A stretch of 64,000 nt of DNA from Deltaproteobacteria bacterium (GTDB lineage Bacteria; Myxococcota_A; UBA9160; UBA4427): NCBI GenBank assembly GCA_002719955.1, contig PBFW01000077.1, forward strand, positions 1-64,000. The letters run 5' to 3'. Below are positions 16,008 through 25,075 of this stretch, piece by piece. The notes below the pieces were generated by a model that worked only from the letters and a program-made list of their open reading frames with translations, made no database searches and was not told where the DNA came from. The position numbers were made by a program, and so were the translations under genes. Each line of letters begins with the position of its first letter. The stretch's first letter is position 1.

Positions 16008-17206
16008 TCATGGCGTTGGAGGACTCGATCGACGCGCCCGCGCGAGTCTCCCCAGAAACAACAATGCTGCACAGAGCGACGAGCCGAGGACCGGCTCCGG
16101 CATGGCGCGGTAGCTATTATTTGCAAGCCAGCTGGCCGACTCGAACACGAGAATCATCGTGTCGACCGTCACATTGGTTTCGTGGAAGGACTGTTGATTC
16201 CAACTTCTTCGTGCTGTGCCCCGTCCTTCGCCGCTCCCCCCAGGCCTCGATTCCGTTGTTGTAGACTGCGGTATTCGCCACGCTGCAGGCCCCCGAGTCG
16301 TGGTTGACCGCGAAGATGACTTCCGCGTTCGAATCGAAGTCGATATCCGCGACGACAGGCCCTTCGATCCGCACCCGCGACTCCGAGTCCTCCGAGAACC
16401 AGGCGAGCCCATCGAGGCCCTGGTAGAACAAGAGGGAGCACTCGTCCTGATAAACGATCTCCGAGGATCCGTCCGTGTCGAAGTCGAGTGCGGCCGAGGC
16501 GGTTGCTCGGCTGCCGTCATCCTCGATCGTCTGACGCCACCCGTAATGAAGACAGATGCATTGGCTAGTCGTTTCATTGCACACGGTGTCGGATTCGAGG
16601 CTGCTGCAGTGCGTATCAGCGCTGCAGGAGATCGTCGGTGGGACGCGGGTTGCATTCGTCGTGGGTGGCCCGCTCGCGTCGGGCCATGTCGGGCAGGCTG
16701 GGCTTGGATCTTGAAGATCGACGACGATCAATTTGGAAGAAACTGAAACTGCGATTTCTGGAAAACCGTCGCCATCGGAATCCGCCACGGTCTCCATCGC
16801 CCGGTGCGAGATCGCGATGAAGCGCTCCGTCTTCGCCATTGAAGGTCCACAGCCTTCCATTCGCGGCGATGAACAGCTCGGGCTCACCACCCAGCGGATT
16901 CGAGGGATCGGGTGCCTGGGTCTGATCGAGGCTCAGGAGATCAGCGACTCCACAGAAACCATCCTCACTAGGCAGGGTATTGATCGTGATGCCGTCCCAT
17001 ACGAAGAGCAGCTCGCCATAGCAGAATGCGTCCTCTTCCGGGCCGGTCCCTCGAGCCGCTGCACTCCGATTGCCAAAGCACGCCGGGGGCTGGGAGCGCG
17101 TAGACGGTCGGCCCAGCGACGATTTCGAGGGCCGAGAGCCCGGAGAGGTCAGCGAAGAGACGACTGGACCGAGCGGGGCGGCGGCCGTGGGATGTTGCAT
17201 AGTCAC
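16008..17206 (-). pseudogene. FG-GAP repeat protein with PEP-CTERM sorting signal, frameshifted
   Basis: Continuous homology is spread over four minus-strand frames. The first, about 17150-17050, reads 'FADLSGLSALEIVAGPTVYA'. The second gives 'FCYGELLFVWDGITINTLPS' and 'ELFIAANGRLWTFNGEDGAL'. The third gives 'VADSDGDGFPEIAVSVSSKL', 'DFDTDGSSEIVYQDECSLLF' and 'VADIDFDSNAEVIFAVNHDS'. The last ends 'YRAMPEPVLGSSLCAALLFL' plus 'GRLARARR'. The D-x-D-G-D repeats are FG-GAP/VCBS blades, as in secreted beta-propellers. The tail is a PEP motif, hydrophobic helix and Arg cluster, the exosortase sorting signal. At least three frameshifts and a missing N-terminus make it non-functional unless they are sequencing errors. 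Confidence 0.65.
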
Positions 17207-17265
17207 AGATCTCGCAAGCCGAAATCTCTATTCCCACACGCCCGATCATGGAGCTACGAGTCGTC

Positions 17266-17730
17266 ATGGATCTCGAAGAAATCGAACGAATCAAACAACT
17301 CAAATTCACGTATTTCAAGGCCGTGGATACGAAGGACTGGGATCTATTCGGGAGTTGTTTTACCGAAGACGCCACATCGCGTTACGAAGACGGAACGCTG
17401 AGTTGGGAGGGCCGAGACGCGATCATCGATGGCCTTCGCCCGCTGATCGGCAGGCCCACACTTCTGACCCAGCACCAGGGCCACCACCCGATCATCAAGC
17501 TCACCAGCGAAACGACGGCCACGGGCAGCTGGTACCTGCAGGACATGTGTTATGAGCTCCGTGAGGACTGGTGGTTCCATGGCACCGCCTACTATTCCGA
17601 CGAGTACGTCAAGATCGATGCTGAATGGAAGATCAAGTTGATCGGTTTCGAACGCATCTTCTTGATTCGAGAATCACCGCTTCCGAAGAACATGAAATTC
17701 GAATATGACATCTTTGCATCGGATCGTTGA
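17266..17730 (+). CDS. SnoaL-like / NTF2-fold protein
   Basis: From ATG 17266 the product has 154 residues. It opens 'DLEEIERIKQLKFTYFKAVD', then 'DWDLFGSCFTEDATSRYEDG' and 'WEGRDAIIDGLRPLIG', and contains 'TLLTQHQGHHPIIKL'. This is the SnoaL_4 type common next to steroid, aromatic or sesquiterpene catabolic genes, acting as small isomerases or hydratases. GGAG nine bases before 17266 favours that start; an ATG six codons upstream at 17248 is possible. It lies 129 bases before the CYP125-like P450 on the same strand and may be co-transcribed with it. Confidence 0.78.
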   Translation: MDLEEIERIKQLKFTYFKAVDTKDWDLFGSCFTEDATSRYEDGTLSWEGRDAIIDGLRPLIGRPTLLTQHQGHHPIIKLTSETTATGSWYLQDMCYELREDWWFHGTAYYSDEYVKIDAEWKIKLIGFERIFLIRESPLPKNMKFEYDIFASDR

Positions 17731-17859
17731 ATGCCTTGGACGGGGCAGGGGGGCTGGTCGATCGCGCTCGCGTCGGGCTCTCGGCCGGCGAGATCGGACG
17801 ACTCTCTTGCTACACTCGGCTGTGAATCGGGGCAATCACCACGCCGCAGCCAGGAGCTC

Positions 17860-19104
17860 ATGATGCAAACCGTAGATCTTGCGAGTTCGGAAACCTATGA
17901 ACGGGAGATGCCCTACGAGTATTTTTCGTGGCTTCGTGAAGAAACGCCCGTGCATTGGCAGGCCCCCGGGACCCGGGTCATCAGACCCGGAAGTCCTTTG
18001 GGCGTGGAGCAGCAGGGTTTCTGGGCGGTGAGCAGACACCGCGACGTGATCGAGGTATCGCTTGACCAGGAGCGTTTCTCGTCGGCCCGCGGCACGGTGA
18101 TGTTGCAGGACATGGAGCCGGACCGAATCGGGCAGTTACGCCTCTGGTTGATCAATCAGGACGCGCCGGATCATACGAAGCTCCGAAAGCTCATCAACAA
18201 GGGCTTCACGAAGCGGATGGTCCACAACATGGAGAGTCATATTCGCAAGCTCACGGGTGAGATCATCGACCGAGTGGCACGCAGGGGGGAATGCGACTTC
18301 GTCGAGTCGATCGCGAGTGAGCTTCCCTTGCTGGTGATCGCCGAACTCGTCGGTGCGCCCGTCGAGGACCGGGCGAAGCTCTTCGACTGGTCGAACAAGA
18401 TGATCGGATTTGAGGATCCCGACTTTTCGAACGAGACGCTGGCGACCGACACGATGGGGGAGATGCTCGCCTACGCGGCTCATCTCGGAGGGCTCCGCCG
18501 AAAGGACCCGAGAGACGACCTGGCCAGTATTCTGGTACATGCGGAAGTGGACGGCCAACAGCTCGACGAGCTGAGCTTCAACATGTTCTTCATCCTGTTG
18601 GTGATGGCTGGAAACGAGACGACGCGGAATGCCATTTCCGGAGGGATGCTGGCCCTCTCCGAATATCCCGATCAGCGCAGGAAGCTCCTCGACGACCCCT
18701 CACTGATGAAGCTCGCGACCGAGGAGATTCTCCGCTACGTGAGCCCCGTTATCACCATGCGAAGGACGGCGACCTGTGACACCGAAGTCGCCGGTCAGGC
18801 GATTCGCGAGAACGACAAGATCGTGATGTTCTATCCGTCGGCGAACCGCGACGCAGAGGTGTTCGAGAACCCGTCGCAATTCGACGTGACGCGCGATCCG
18901 AACCCCCACCTGGCCTTTGGCTGGGGGCCTCATTTCTGCCTCGGGGCAAGCCTTGCCCGGGCCGAGATCCGCATCATGTTCAGCGAACTCCTGTTGCGGC
19001 TTCCGGACATCGAAGTCAGCGGTCCGGTGCGGCGCCTGCGCTCGGCGACGGTTAACAGCATCAAGTCCATGCCGGTTCGATTCACCCCGGAGCGCACGCA
19101 GTAG
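17860..19104 (+). CDS. Cytochrome P450, CYP124/125/142-like
   Basis: The 414-residue P450 has I-helix 'MAGNETTRNAISGGMLALSE', K-helix 'EEILRYVSPV', and heme loop 'FGWGPHFCLGASLARAE' with Cys360. 'INQDAPDHTKLRKLINKGFT' and the AGNETTRN helix are characteristic of actinobacterial CYP124/125/142 and linalool monooxygenase, which hydroxylate the terminal methyl of steroid or isoprenoid side chains. AGGAG lies just before two consecutive ATGs (17860, 17863); the second has better spacing. The frame continues upstream to 17731 without homology. A SnoaL-like gene precedes it and an aldolase-like gene follows. Confidence 0.9.
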   Translation: MMQTVDLASSETYEREMPYEYFSWLREETPVHWQAPGTRVIRPGSPLGVEQQGFWAVSRHRDVIEVSLDQERFSSARGTVMLQDMEPDRIGQLRLWLINQDAPDHTKLRKLINKGFTKRMVHNMESHIRKLTGEIIDRVARRGECDFVESIASELPLLVIAELVGAPVEDRAKLFDWSNKMIGFEDPDFSNETLATDTMGEMLAYAAHLGGLRRKDPRDDLASILVHAEVDGQQLDELSFNMFFILLVMAGNETTRNAISGGMLALSEYPDQRRKLLDDPSLMKLATEEILRYVSPVITMRRTATCDTEVAGQAIRENDKIVMFYPSANRDAEVFENPSQFDVTRDPNPHLAFGWGPHFCLGASLARAEIRIMFSELLLRLPDIEVSGPVRRLRSATVNSIKSMPVRFTPERTQ

Positions 19105-19451
19105 CTCGGCGGGGCGAGGCGCGTGGATGAGGTGGCGGGGGCGGTGCTCGCCGTCGGCGGACGCGCCCGGCTTGGGGCGAGAACAGGGAGTGTGAGGTTC
19201 GAATCGCCCCGCGGGTGAGTCGGTGGCGTATCGGGTCGTCGCAGTGGGGCGCGCCCATTGTGGGACTCTTCGCTAGCATCGCTGCGAAATCAGGGGTTTC
19301 CGGCTCGAGGGGTGACGGACAACCAACACTTGTCCGGCCCGCCGCCGACGCGACCCGACTCCCACGCGACTCTGGTCATAGAGCGATTCCGTCGACGACG
19401 GGGCATAAGGAAGGCTGCCGGATTCGTCCGAGCGCATTGCAGGAGATCCAC
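19105..19451. other. Intergenic region upstream of the aldolase-like gene
   Basis: No gene is recognised on either strand. The only clear signal is the AGGAG ribosome-binding site at its right end (19441-19445) for the next gene. The promoter of that gene probably lies here. Confidence 0.4.
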
Positions 19452-20408
19452 ATGTACAGAGAAGAGATCAAGGTTCTGGATTGTACGATTCGAGATGGGG
19501 GCCTGATCAACAACTATCAGTTCAAGGATGGGCTCGTCAAAGCGACCTATCGAGCGGCCTGCGATGCGGCGGTCGATTTCTTTGAGATTGGTAAGCGGCT
19601 CTGCGAAAGCGCTGACTATCCCCGGGATCTTTACGGCGCCTGGAATTTCTGCGACGACGACGACGTCAAGCGCGTGGTCAATTCCTACGATTCGGAAACG
19701 CGGCCGAAGCTGGCGGTGATGTTCGATGTGGGCCGGGTCGATGTCTCGGCTCTCGGGCCCGCAGACGGGTCGGATATCGACATGGTCCGCACGGCTTGCT
19801 ATTCGCACGACGTCGACAAGGGCCTTGATCTCGTCAAACGAACGAAGGATCTGGGCTATCTGACGACGCTCAATATCATGGCGCCTTCCACGGCGATCGA
19901 GACAGAGCTGGTCGAGGGATTGCAGGCGGTCAACGAGTCGGACGAGACCGACTATCTCTATCTCGTTGACAGCTACGGAGCTTTCTACTCCGAGCAGATC
20001 GCCCATTATATCGACCTCTATCGTGAGCATGCACCGAAGAAGGAACTCGGCTTCCACGCCCATAACAACCAACAACTCGCCTTCGCGAATACCCAGGAGG
20101 CGATCATCCGGGGCGTGAACCTGCTCGATGCGACGGTGAATGGCATCGGTCGTGGGGCTGGGAACTGCAATCTCGAGTTGCTGTTGAATTTCCTGAAGAA
20201 CCCCAAATTCGACGTCGAGCCGATCTATGAGGTCATTCAGAATGCCTACGTGCCCCTGAGGGAAGAGATCGAATGGGGGTTCAACGACATCTATGGGATC
20301 AGTGGTGCACTGAATCAACATCCGCGCGCGGCCATGCGCCAGCGTGGAGACAGGGATCAGCGCAACAACTGTTTCGACTTCTATCGCGACTGCCGCGACA
20401 TCGACTGA
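19452..20408 (+). CDS. HMG-CoA-lyase/DRE-TIM-type aldolase
   Basis: The 318-residue protein is a DRE-TIM metallolyase-like barrel. It begins 'VLDCTIRDGGLINNYQF' (Asp10 and Arg14-Asp15 of the DxTxRDG motif). The metal-ligand pair is in 'LGFHAHNNQQLAFANT' (His202-x-His204), followed by 'GIGRGAGNCNLELLL'. Such enzymes cleave or form C-C bonds (HMG-CoA lyase, 4-hydroxy-2-oxovalerate aldolase, isopropylmalate synthase). The particular subgroup ('aldolase catalytic domain protein', ending 'NQHPRAAM') has no settled substrate. AGGAG at 19441 fixes the ATG at 19452. It stands apart from classical partners such as acetaldehyde dehydrogenase. Confidence 0.8.
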   Translation: MYREEIKVLDCTIRDGGLINNYQFKDGLVKATYRAACDAAVDFFEIGKRLCESADYPRDLYGAWNFCDDDDVKRVVNSYDSETRPKLAVMFDVGRVDVSALGPADGSDIDMVRTACYSHDVDKGLDLVKRTKDLGYLTTLNIMAPSTAIETELVEGLQAVNESDETDYLYLVDSYGAFYSEQIAHYIDLYREHAPKKELGFHAHNNQQLAFANTQEAIIRGVNLLDATVNGIGRGAGNCNLELLLNFLKNPKFDVEPIYEVIQNAYVPLREEIEWGFNDIYGISGALNQHPRAAMRQRGDRDQRNNCFDFYRDCRDID

Positions 20409-20589
20409 TCCGCCTGGCGCCTCCCAACGGTTGGAGATCCCGGGTTCAGGCTGCTGAAGAAGGTGGCGTGAGGCTCTTCGATACCAGCACGGCGAGAGCA
20501 GGACCCGCATTCAGGAAAATGAACACTGATCGCGGAAGCGCGGGAACGGGTTGGGGTGGAGCGGGGCGTCCACGCGCACCCATCTCCGA

Positions 20590-21483
20590 TCAATGGCCAA
20601 CCACATCCGCCCAGTAGTCGGGCGCGTTCTGCTTGAGCGAAGCGTGGAGCTTTTCGGCGTCTGGAATGGTGCCGTCGATATCGGTGAAGCCGTATTCGAG
20701 CGCGAGATCTTTGACCCAGAAACTCTGGCCGGTTCGGGCCATGGGATCTTCGTCCGTGGCCAGCGCCACCACCCCGCGTCCCGGGAAGGCGGGCGATTCG
20801 GCGTATTGTAGGTCGAGACCGAAGAGTACGACGCGTCCGTCGGGCAACGTCTCGGCGTTGACCAGACGATTCTCGCTCTTGCACATGCCCGGCCAGATCG
20901 ATGTGACGGCGATCCCGTGATCGCGAAGCTCGTGGGCCATATCCGTGGTCAGCTTGTCGACACCTGCCTTGCCGACGCCGTAGATCACGCCCATCAGGTA
21001 TTCGCGCGAGCCGTGTGAGGAAACGTTGATGATCAGGCCGTTGGCTTGCTCGATCATCATCGGGGCCGCGTGCCAGCTCGCGACGTAGTGGGAGCGCAGC
21101 CCGACCCCGATCACGTCCTGCCACAGATCGAGGGGCAGTTCCCAGAAACGCTTGCCCACCATGGTGCCCATCTCGGCGGTCGCGTTGTTGACGAGCACGT
21201 CGATGCGGCCTTCGTCGCCGCGGATTCGGTCGAAGACCTCGGCGACCTGGGTGTCCTCGTGGTGGTCGCAGCGGAGACCGACGCCGAGGCCGCCGGCCCG
21301 GGCGATCTCCTCCTGAGTCGCTGCGAGGGTTCCCGGGTTCTGTGGGTCGTTGTCGGTCGAGCGGCCGGTAAAATAGACCTTGGCTCCGGCGATGGCCAAT
21401 TCGATGGCGATGCCCTTGCCGATTCCGCGCGTGGCGCCGGTGACGAGCGCAACGCGACCCTCGAGCGGTTTTTCATTTCTCAT
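20590..21483 (-). CDS. SDR-family oxidoreductase, DHRS1-like
   Basis: This is a 297-residue SDR with 'LVTGATRGIGKGIAIELA' as cofactor loop, Arg after the second strand ('YFTGRST', predicting NADPH), 'LVNNATAEM', Ser in 'INVSSHGS' and Tyr/Lys in 'YGVGKAGVD'. The insert 'GKRFWELPLDLWQDVIGVGL' followed by 'RSHYVASWHAAPMM' is the hallmark of the DHRS1 group, whose human member reduces steroids and carbonyls. It is third in a minus-strand run (hydratase, IpdF-like SDR, this gene), 28 bases after the previous stop, so it is probably co-transcribed. The natural substrate here is unknown. Confidence 0.85.
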   Translation of the reverse strand: MRNEKPLEGRVALVTGATRGIGKGIAIELAIAGAKVYFTGRSTDNDPQNPGTLAATQEEIARAGGLGVGLRCDHHEDTQVAEVFDRIRGDEGRIDVLVNNATAEMGTMVGKRFWELPLDLWQDVIGVGLRSHYVASWHAAPMMIEQANGLIINVSSHGSREYLMGVIYGVGKAGVDKLTTDMAHELRDHGIAVTSIWPGMCKSENRLVNAETLPDGRVVLFGLDLQYAESPAFPGRGVVALATDEDPMARTGQSFWVKDLALEYGFTDIDGTIPDAEKLHASLKQNAPDYWADVVGH

Positions 21484-21511
21484 GCTGTAGAACTCCTTTG
21501 GTCAATGGCGT

Positions 21512-22297
21512 CTAGGCCTTCTGGTCGCTCACGGAGATCGCCTCGCCCGTCATGTAGCGCGCGAGATCCGACGCGAGGAAGATGATCACGTTGGAGACCT
21601 CCCAGGGTTCTGCTGATCGACCCATGGCCTCCTTTTCGACGAGCGACTGCAGGAATTTCTCGCTGCTCACCTTCGCCAGGTTCGCGTGCAGCACGAGACT
21701 CGGAACGACCGCGTTGACGCGGACGTCGGCTTGGGCGGCTTCGAGGGCTGCGGATCGCGTGAGTGCCAGAACCCCGGCCTTGGCCGCCGCGTAGTGGGAT
21801 TGGCCAGCCTGAGCACGCCAGCCGAGCGCGCTGCCGAGATTGATGATCGATCCGCGACGTCGGGGAATCATATGACGCAGGCCAGCCCGCACGCATCGGA
21901 AGGTGCCCGTGAGGGTGACGTCGAGGACCGTGTCCCACTGGTCGTCGGTCATGTCGACGAGATTCGTCGTGCCGCCGAGCCCCGCGTTGTTGACGAGCAC
22001 GTCGACATGTCCCATTTCCGAGAGGGCATGCTCGAACATGGCCTGTACCTGCGATTCATCCGTGACATCGCAGACGATGGAGGGAACGCGACTGCCGGTC
22101 GTCTCTTCGAGGCTGACCACGCATTCGGCCAGGCGGGCTTCGTGTCGATCGGAGAGCATCACCCTCGCGCCCTCTTCGCTGTAGCGCTGGGCGGTGGCGA
22201 AGCCGATCCCCGTACCCGCCGCCGCCGTGATGAGGACGTTCTTTCCATCGAGGAGATGATGACCGGGCGGGTAGGGCGGAATGGCTCCGGCGCTCAC
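21512..22297 (-). CDS. ipdF: IpdF-like SDR, steroid C/D-ring degradation
   Basis: The 261-residue SDR has the unusual cofactor loop 'VLITAAAGTGIGFATAQRYS', followed by 'LSDRHEARL', 'DVLVNNAGLGGTTNLVDMTD' and the catalytic block 'LGWRAQAGQSHYAAAKAG'. It ends 'YMTGEAISVSDQKA'. As I remember it, this combination matches mycobacterial IpdF, the dehydrogenase acting on hydroxylated methyl-hydrindanone propanoyl-CoA in cholesterol ring C/D breakdown. Generic FabG-like SDRs lack the AAAGTGIG loop. It sits 13 bases after an enoyl-CoA hydratase and 28 bases before a DHRS1-like SDR. Other ring C/D genes (IpdAB, IpdC, FadD3) are not in the window, so the symbol is provisional. Confidence 0.7.
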   Translation of the reverse strand: MSAGAIPPYPPGHHLLDGKNVLITAAAGTGIGFATAQRYSEEGARVMLSDRHEARLAECVVSLEETTGSRVPSIVCDVTDESQVQAMFEHALSEMGHVDVLVNNAGLGGTTNLVDMTDDQWDTVLDVTLTGTFRCVRAGLRHMIPRRRGSIINLGSALGWRAQAGQSHYAAAKAGVLALTRSAALEAAQADVRVNAVVPSLVLHANLAKVSSEKFLQSLVEKEAMGRSAEPWEVSNVIIFLASDLARYMTGEAISVSDQKA

Positions 22298-22310
22298 GAC
22301 TGGCTCCTCC

Positions 22311-23132
22311 CTAACGATTCTGCCAAGCCAGGGCCGCCTTCAATCCTTCGCTCGCCGCGATGCGAGTGAACTCCTGAGCGGACGGACTCTTATGGGCCAT
22401 GGCGTCGGATTCGCGTGCGAGTTCTTGCAACATCGTTCGTCCCATCAACTCGATCGCCTTGTTACAGATCGATTTGTTCTGCGCGAGCAGATCGTAGGGG
22501 ACCTGTGCCATATTCGACGCGATGGCGTGAGCCGTCTGGTCGAGTTCTGACGGCTCGACCGCCTGCATCACCAATCCGATGCGCTCCGCGATTCGTCCGT
22601 CGATCCGCTCACCACTCAGCAGCAGGCGCTTCGCCCACTGGGGCCCGACCATATAGGTCCACATATGGGTCGAGGGGGAGCCCATGGATCGGACGGCCGG
22701 AAAACCGAATTGGGCGTCCTCGGCGGCGATGATCATGTCGCAGTTGAGCGCCATGTCGGTTCCGCCGGCTAGACAATAGCCGTGCACCTTGACGATGACG
22801 GGCTTGGTCAGGGTCCACAGGATCGACCATCTTCCGGATCTTGCGGTCAGGGCATTGATATCCTCACGGAGCGTCAGCTGCTCCGGGGGGGGGGCGCCAT
22901 GTCCGCCTTCTTTCCCGGACGTGTCGGGGGTCAGGTCCCAGCCCGAGCAGAAGGCGCGACCCGCTCCCTGGAGGACCAGGCAGCCGACTGAATCGTCGGC
23001 CTCCGCCGCCTTGGCCGCAGCCAGCAGGTCATCCATCAGCTCGATGGTGAGCGCGTTCAGCTTTTCGGGTCGGTTGAGTGTGATGTAGGAAACCTGGTCC
23101 CGGACCTCGGCTAGAACGATCTCGGACGCCAT
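22311..23132 (-). CDS. Enoyl-CoA hydratase/isomerase family protein
   Basis: The 273-residue crotonase-fold protein has 'ITLNRPEKLNAL', the oxyanion loop 'AFCSGWDLTPD', and the second oxyanion strand 'VHGYCLAGGTDMALNCDMII'. The region 'FGFPAVRSMGSPSTHMWTYM' differs from classical hydratases, which carry Glu residues there, so isomerase or other activity is possible. ATG 23132 follows the family start; the frame adds five codons upstream. A run of ten G's (C's on the coding strand) at 22885-22894 encodes a Pro run and could slip. It heads the three-gene minus-strand operon with the IpdF-like SDR, and diverges from the PhyH gene. Confidence 0.85.
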   Translation of the reverse strand: MASEIVLAEVRDQVSYITLNRPEKLNALTIELMDDLLAAAKAAEADDSVGCLVLQGAGRAFCSGWDLTPDTSGKEGGHGAPPPEQLTLREDINALTARSGRWSILWTLTKPVIVKVHGYCLAGGTDMALNCDMIIAAEDAQFGFPAVRSMGSPSTHMWTYMVGPQWAKRLLLSGERIDGRIAERIGLVMQAVEPSELDQTAHAIASNMAQVPYDLLAQNKSICNKAIELMGRTMLQELARESDAMAHKSPSAQEFTRIAASEGLKAALAWQNR

Positions 23133-23320
23133 TGCTCTTTCTCCCAATGCCTGGATTTGGCGGCCATGATACTCTCGATCGGCGTGAGCGGTGCACGATC
23201 CGGGAGCGTGACCAGACGCGATGCACGAGGTGCTTTCTCACGAGACCGACCGGGCTGAGGACCCTCCGAAGCGATTGCGCGGGTTGGGCCGAGTGCAAGG
23301 ATTGAGGAGGGGATGAATCG

Positions 23321-24475
23321 ATGCCGACGAGCGAGGACTTCGATGCCTATCACAGGGAATCGCTTCCGGCGCGACTTGCTGGCGAGTGGGGCGCGGTCGC
23401 CGGGAGGGGCGCTTCGGGCTTGTCGCCGCTTGCGATCCGGTTGCCCGATCGCCGGGCCTACACCTACGTTCCCGGGGCTTCGGGCGTGACCATCCTGCCG
23501 GGGGACGACTCGGCGAAAACCGTCCTGGAAATCGACGAGGCACTCTGGTGCGGCCTCAGAGATTCGATGGAGACCGCTTCGGGTCTCATCCTCTTCCAGA
23601 AGGCCAAAGTCGTTCTGGGCGCAGTCGGCGATCTCTTGAACTGGGAGCCCGTGCTTCGAGTGCTCTATGAAGAGTTGCCCCTCTACGAGCCGGGCGGACC
23701 GCTCCTGGGGGGGGATGGACGTGAGATCGACCCGACACGCTCCTTCTATCCCGATGATGATCCCGAGCGAATGGCTGATTTTCTGAGGACGACCGGTTAT
23801 ATCCTCGTCCGGGAGGTCCTGTCTTCCGGCGAAGCCGCGCAAATATTGAAGGGGGCCGAAGCGCTGCGTGGCTCGGCCCGAGAGGGCGAGCCGACTTCGT
23901 GGTGGGGAGATCACCAGGACGGACGAAGGCTCCCCACGCGCGTGCTCAACGGTGGCCTCGACCCGCAAATCCGATCGTTGCCGATTGACCCTCGGCTGCT
24001 CCGAATCGTGTCGCTCTCCGATTTCGACCTCGAAGCGACGGATACGGATATCATCCACATCCTCTTCAAACAATCGGGCATGCTCTCCGACGGGAAGACG
24101 GATAATCCCTGGCATCGCGATTGCGGTCTGGGCCTGCACAAGGTCATGTGTCCCATCATGAACGGAAGCCTCTTTCTGCGTCCAGCCACTCGCGAGACCG
24201 GCGAGCTTCGCTTCCTGCCCGGATCGTGGAAGACCGCGGGATGTTCCCTCGCCGATGACGGATTCGAGCTCGGGGTTGGGATCGAGGCCCAGCCGGGAGA
24301 TTTCGCGCTCCACTATGGAGACGGCCTGCACGCCGGGCCACCGCCCACGGCGAAGGAGGGGCCCTTTCGGGTGAGCGTGGTCTTCGAATACGGGCCACTC
24401 GGGCGTCGCCCCGAGGAAGGCCAGGAAACCTACGACTTGCAGATGCACGATATCGATACGGGCATGATCCGTTAG
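23321..24475 (+). CDS. Phytanoyl-CoA dioxygenase (PhyH) family protein
   Basis: The 384-residue protein has a PhyH-type Fe(II)/2-oxoglutarate domain in its C-terminal two thirds. The metal ligands are in 'NPWHRDCGLGLHKVM' (His-x-Asp) and 'HYGDGLHAGPPPT' (distal His), and 'FRVSVVFEYGP' holds the 2-oxoglutarate-binding Arg. The domain starts near 'MADFLRTTGYILVREVL' (about residue 150). The first ~140 residues are an extra region with an SCP2-like look ('LIRLPDRRAYTYVPG', 'LEIDEALWCGLRDSMETASG'), seen in some bacterial PhyH proteins. Likely hydroxylates a lipid or its CoA ester. GAGGAGG lies 10 to 15 bases before ATG 23321. Confidence 0.8.
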   Translation: MPTSEDFDAYHRESLPARLAGEWGAVAGRGASGLSPLAIRLPDRRAYTYVPGASGVTILPGDDSAKTVLEIDEALWCGLRDSMETASGLILFQKAKVVLGAVGDLLNWEPVLRVLYEELPLYEPGGPLLGGDGREIDPTRSFYPDDDPERMADFLRTTGYILVREVLSSGEAAQILKGAEALRGSAREGEPTSWWGDHQDGRRLPTRVLNGGLDPQIRSLPIDPRLLRIVSLSDFDLEATDTDIIHILFKQSGMLSDGKTDNPWHRDCGLGLHKVMCPIMNGSLFLRPATRETGELRFLPGSWKTAGCSLADDGFELGVGIEAQPGDFALHYGDGLHAGPPPTAKEGPFRVSVVFEYGPLGRRPEEGQETYDLQMHDIDTGMIR

Positions 24476-24783
24476 GCGGGGGATCCGCTGGGTCCGCGTG
24501 CGGCGATCTGCTCGAGGAGGCGCTGATGTTCGGTGCTGTCCAGCCGAAAACGCGTGAATAGCGCGATGCCGACGATGAAGCAGAGGAAGGGGATCCCCCC
24601 GTTGAGCAGGATCATCATGTTGATGGTGGAGGCGGGCTGCTCGACGTACTCCGCATAACCGATCCACGAGAGCGAGAATCCGACCAACGCGAGCATCACC
24701 CCGAGGCGGCCCTCGTCGAGAAAAACGAGGCCGGCGTGGCAGTCCGCGCTGATCATGACGATCGGCGTCGTGCTCGTACTCAT
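24472..24783 (-). pseudogene. Chimeric remnant: amidohydrolase start joined to MFS/GPH transporter end
   Basis: The 103-codon frame starts 'MSTSTTPIVMISADCHAG', which is the N-terminal metal-site strand (SADCHAG) of amidohydrolase-2 proteins. After residue 18 it becomes the last membrane helices and tail of a GPH/MFS symporter: 'GVMLALVGFSLSWIGYAEYV', 'GGIPFLCFIVGIALFTRFRL', 'EHQRLLEQIAAR'. A deletion seems to have fused two gene ends in frame. The start codon and a GGAG ribosome-binding site remain, so a short membrane peptide could still be made. It overlaps the convergent PhyH stop by 4 bases. Confidence 0.55.
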
Positions 24784-25075
24784 GTCGTCTCCGTTTCAGA
24801 GTTCTTGCTACGGGCGTCCGCCTGTTGTCCACCCTGATTCGCTCTCGTAGAGGAGCGTGGATGTTAAAGTCGACACGCACCCTTCGCATGGTCCTATAGG
24901 GTGGCCCGGGAGGCGGGGGTCGGCGATCTGGGGCCGTCCGGGCCGATCCCCGTTCAGCCAGACGTGCCCCGCGATCCTCGACCTGCGAAGTCTCGGCTGC
25001 TCGACTTGATGTACTCTCATCGGCGCGAAAGGACTCTTGCCGCTTGTCCGACACGCATAGGAGGGTTCCCCGCCG

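Noticed and set aside
19290-20510. 406-codon minus-strand open frame
   Set aside because: Antisense to the DRE-TIM aldolase, no domain signature.
23111-25054. 647-codon minus-strand open frame
   Set aside because: It lies antisense to the PhyH gene and has no motifs; high GC makes such shadows common.
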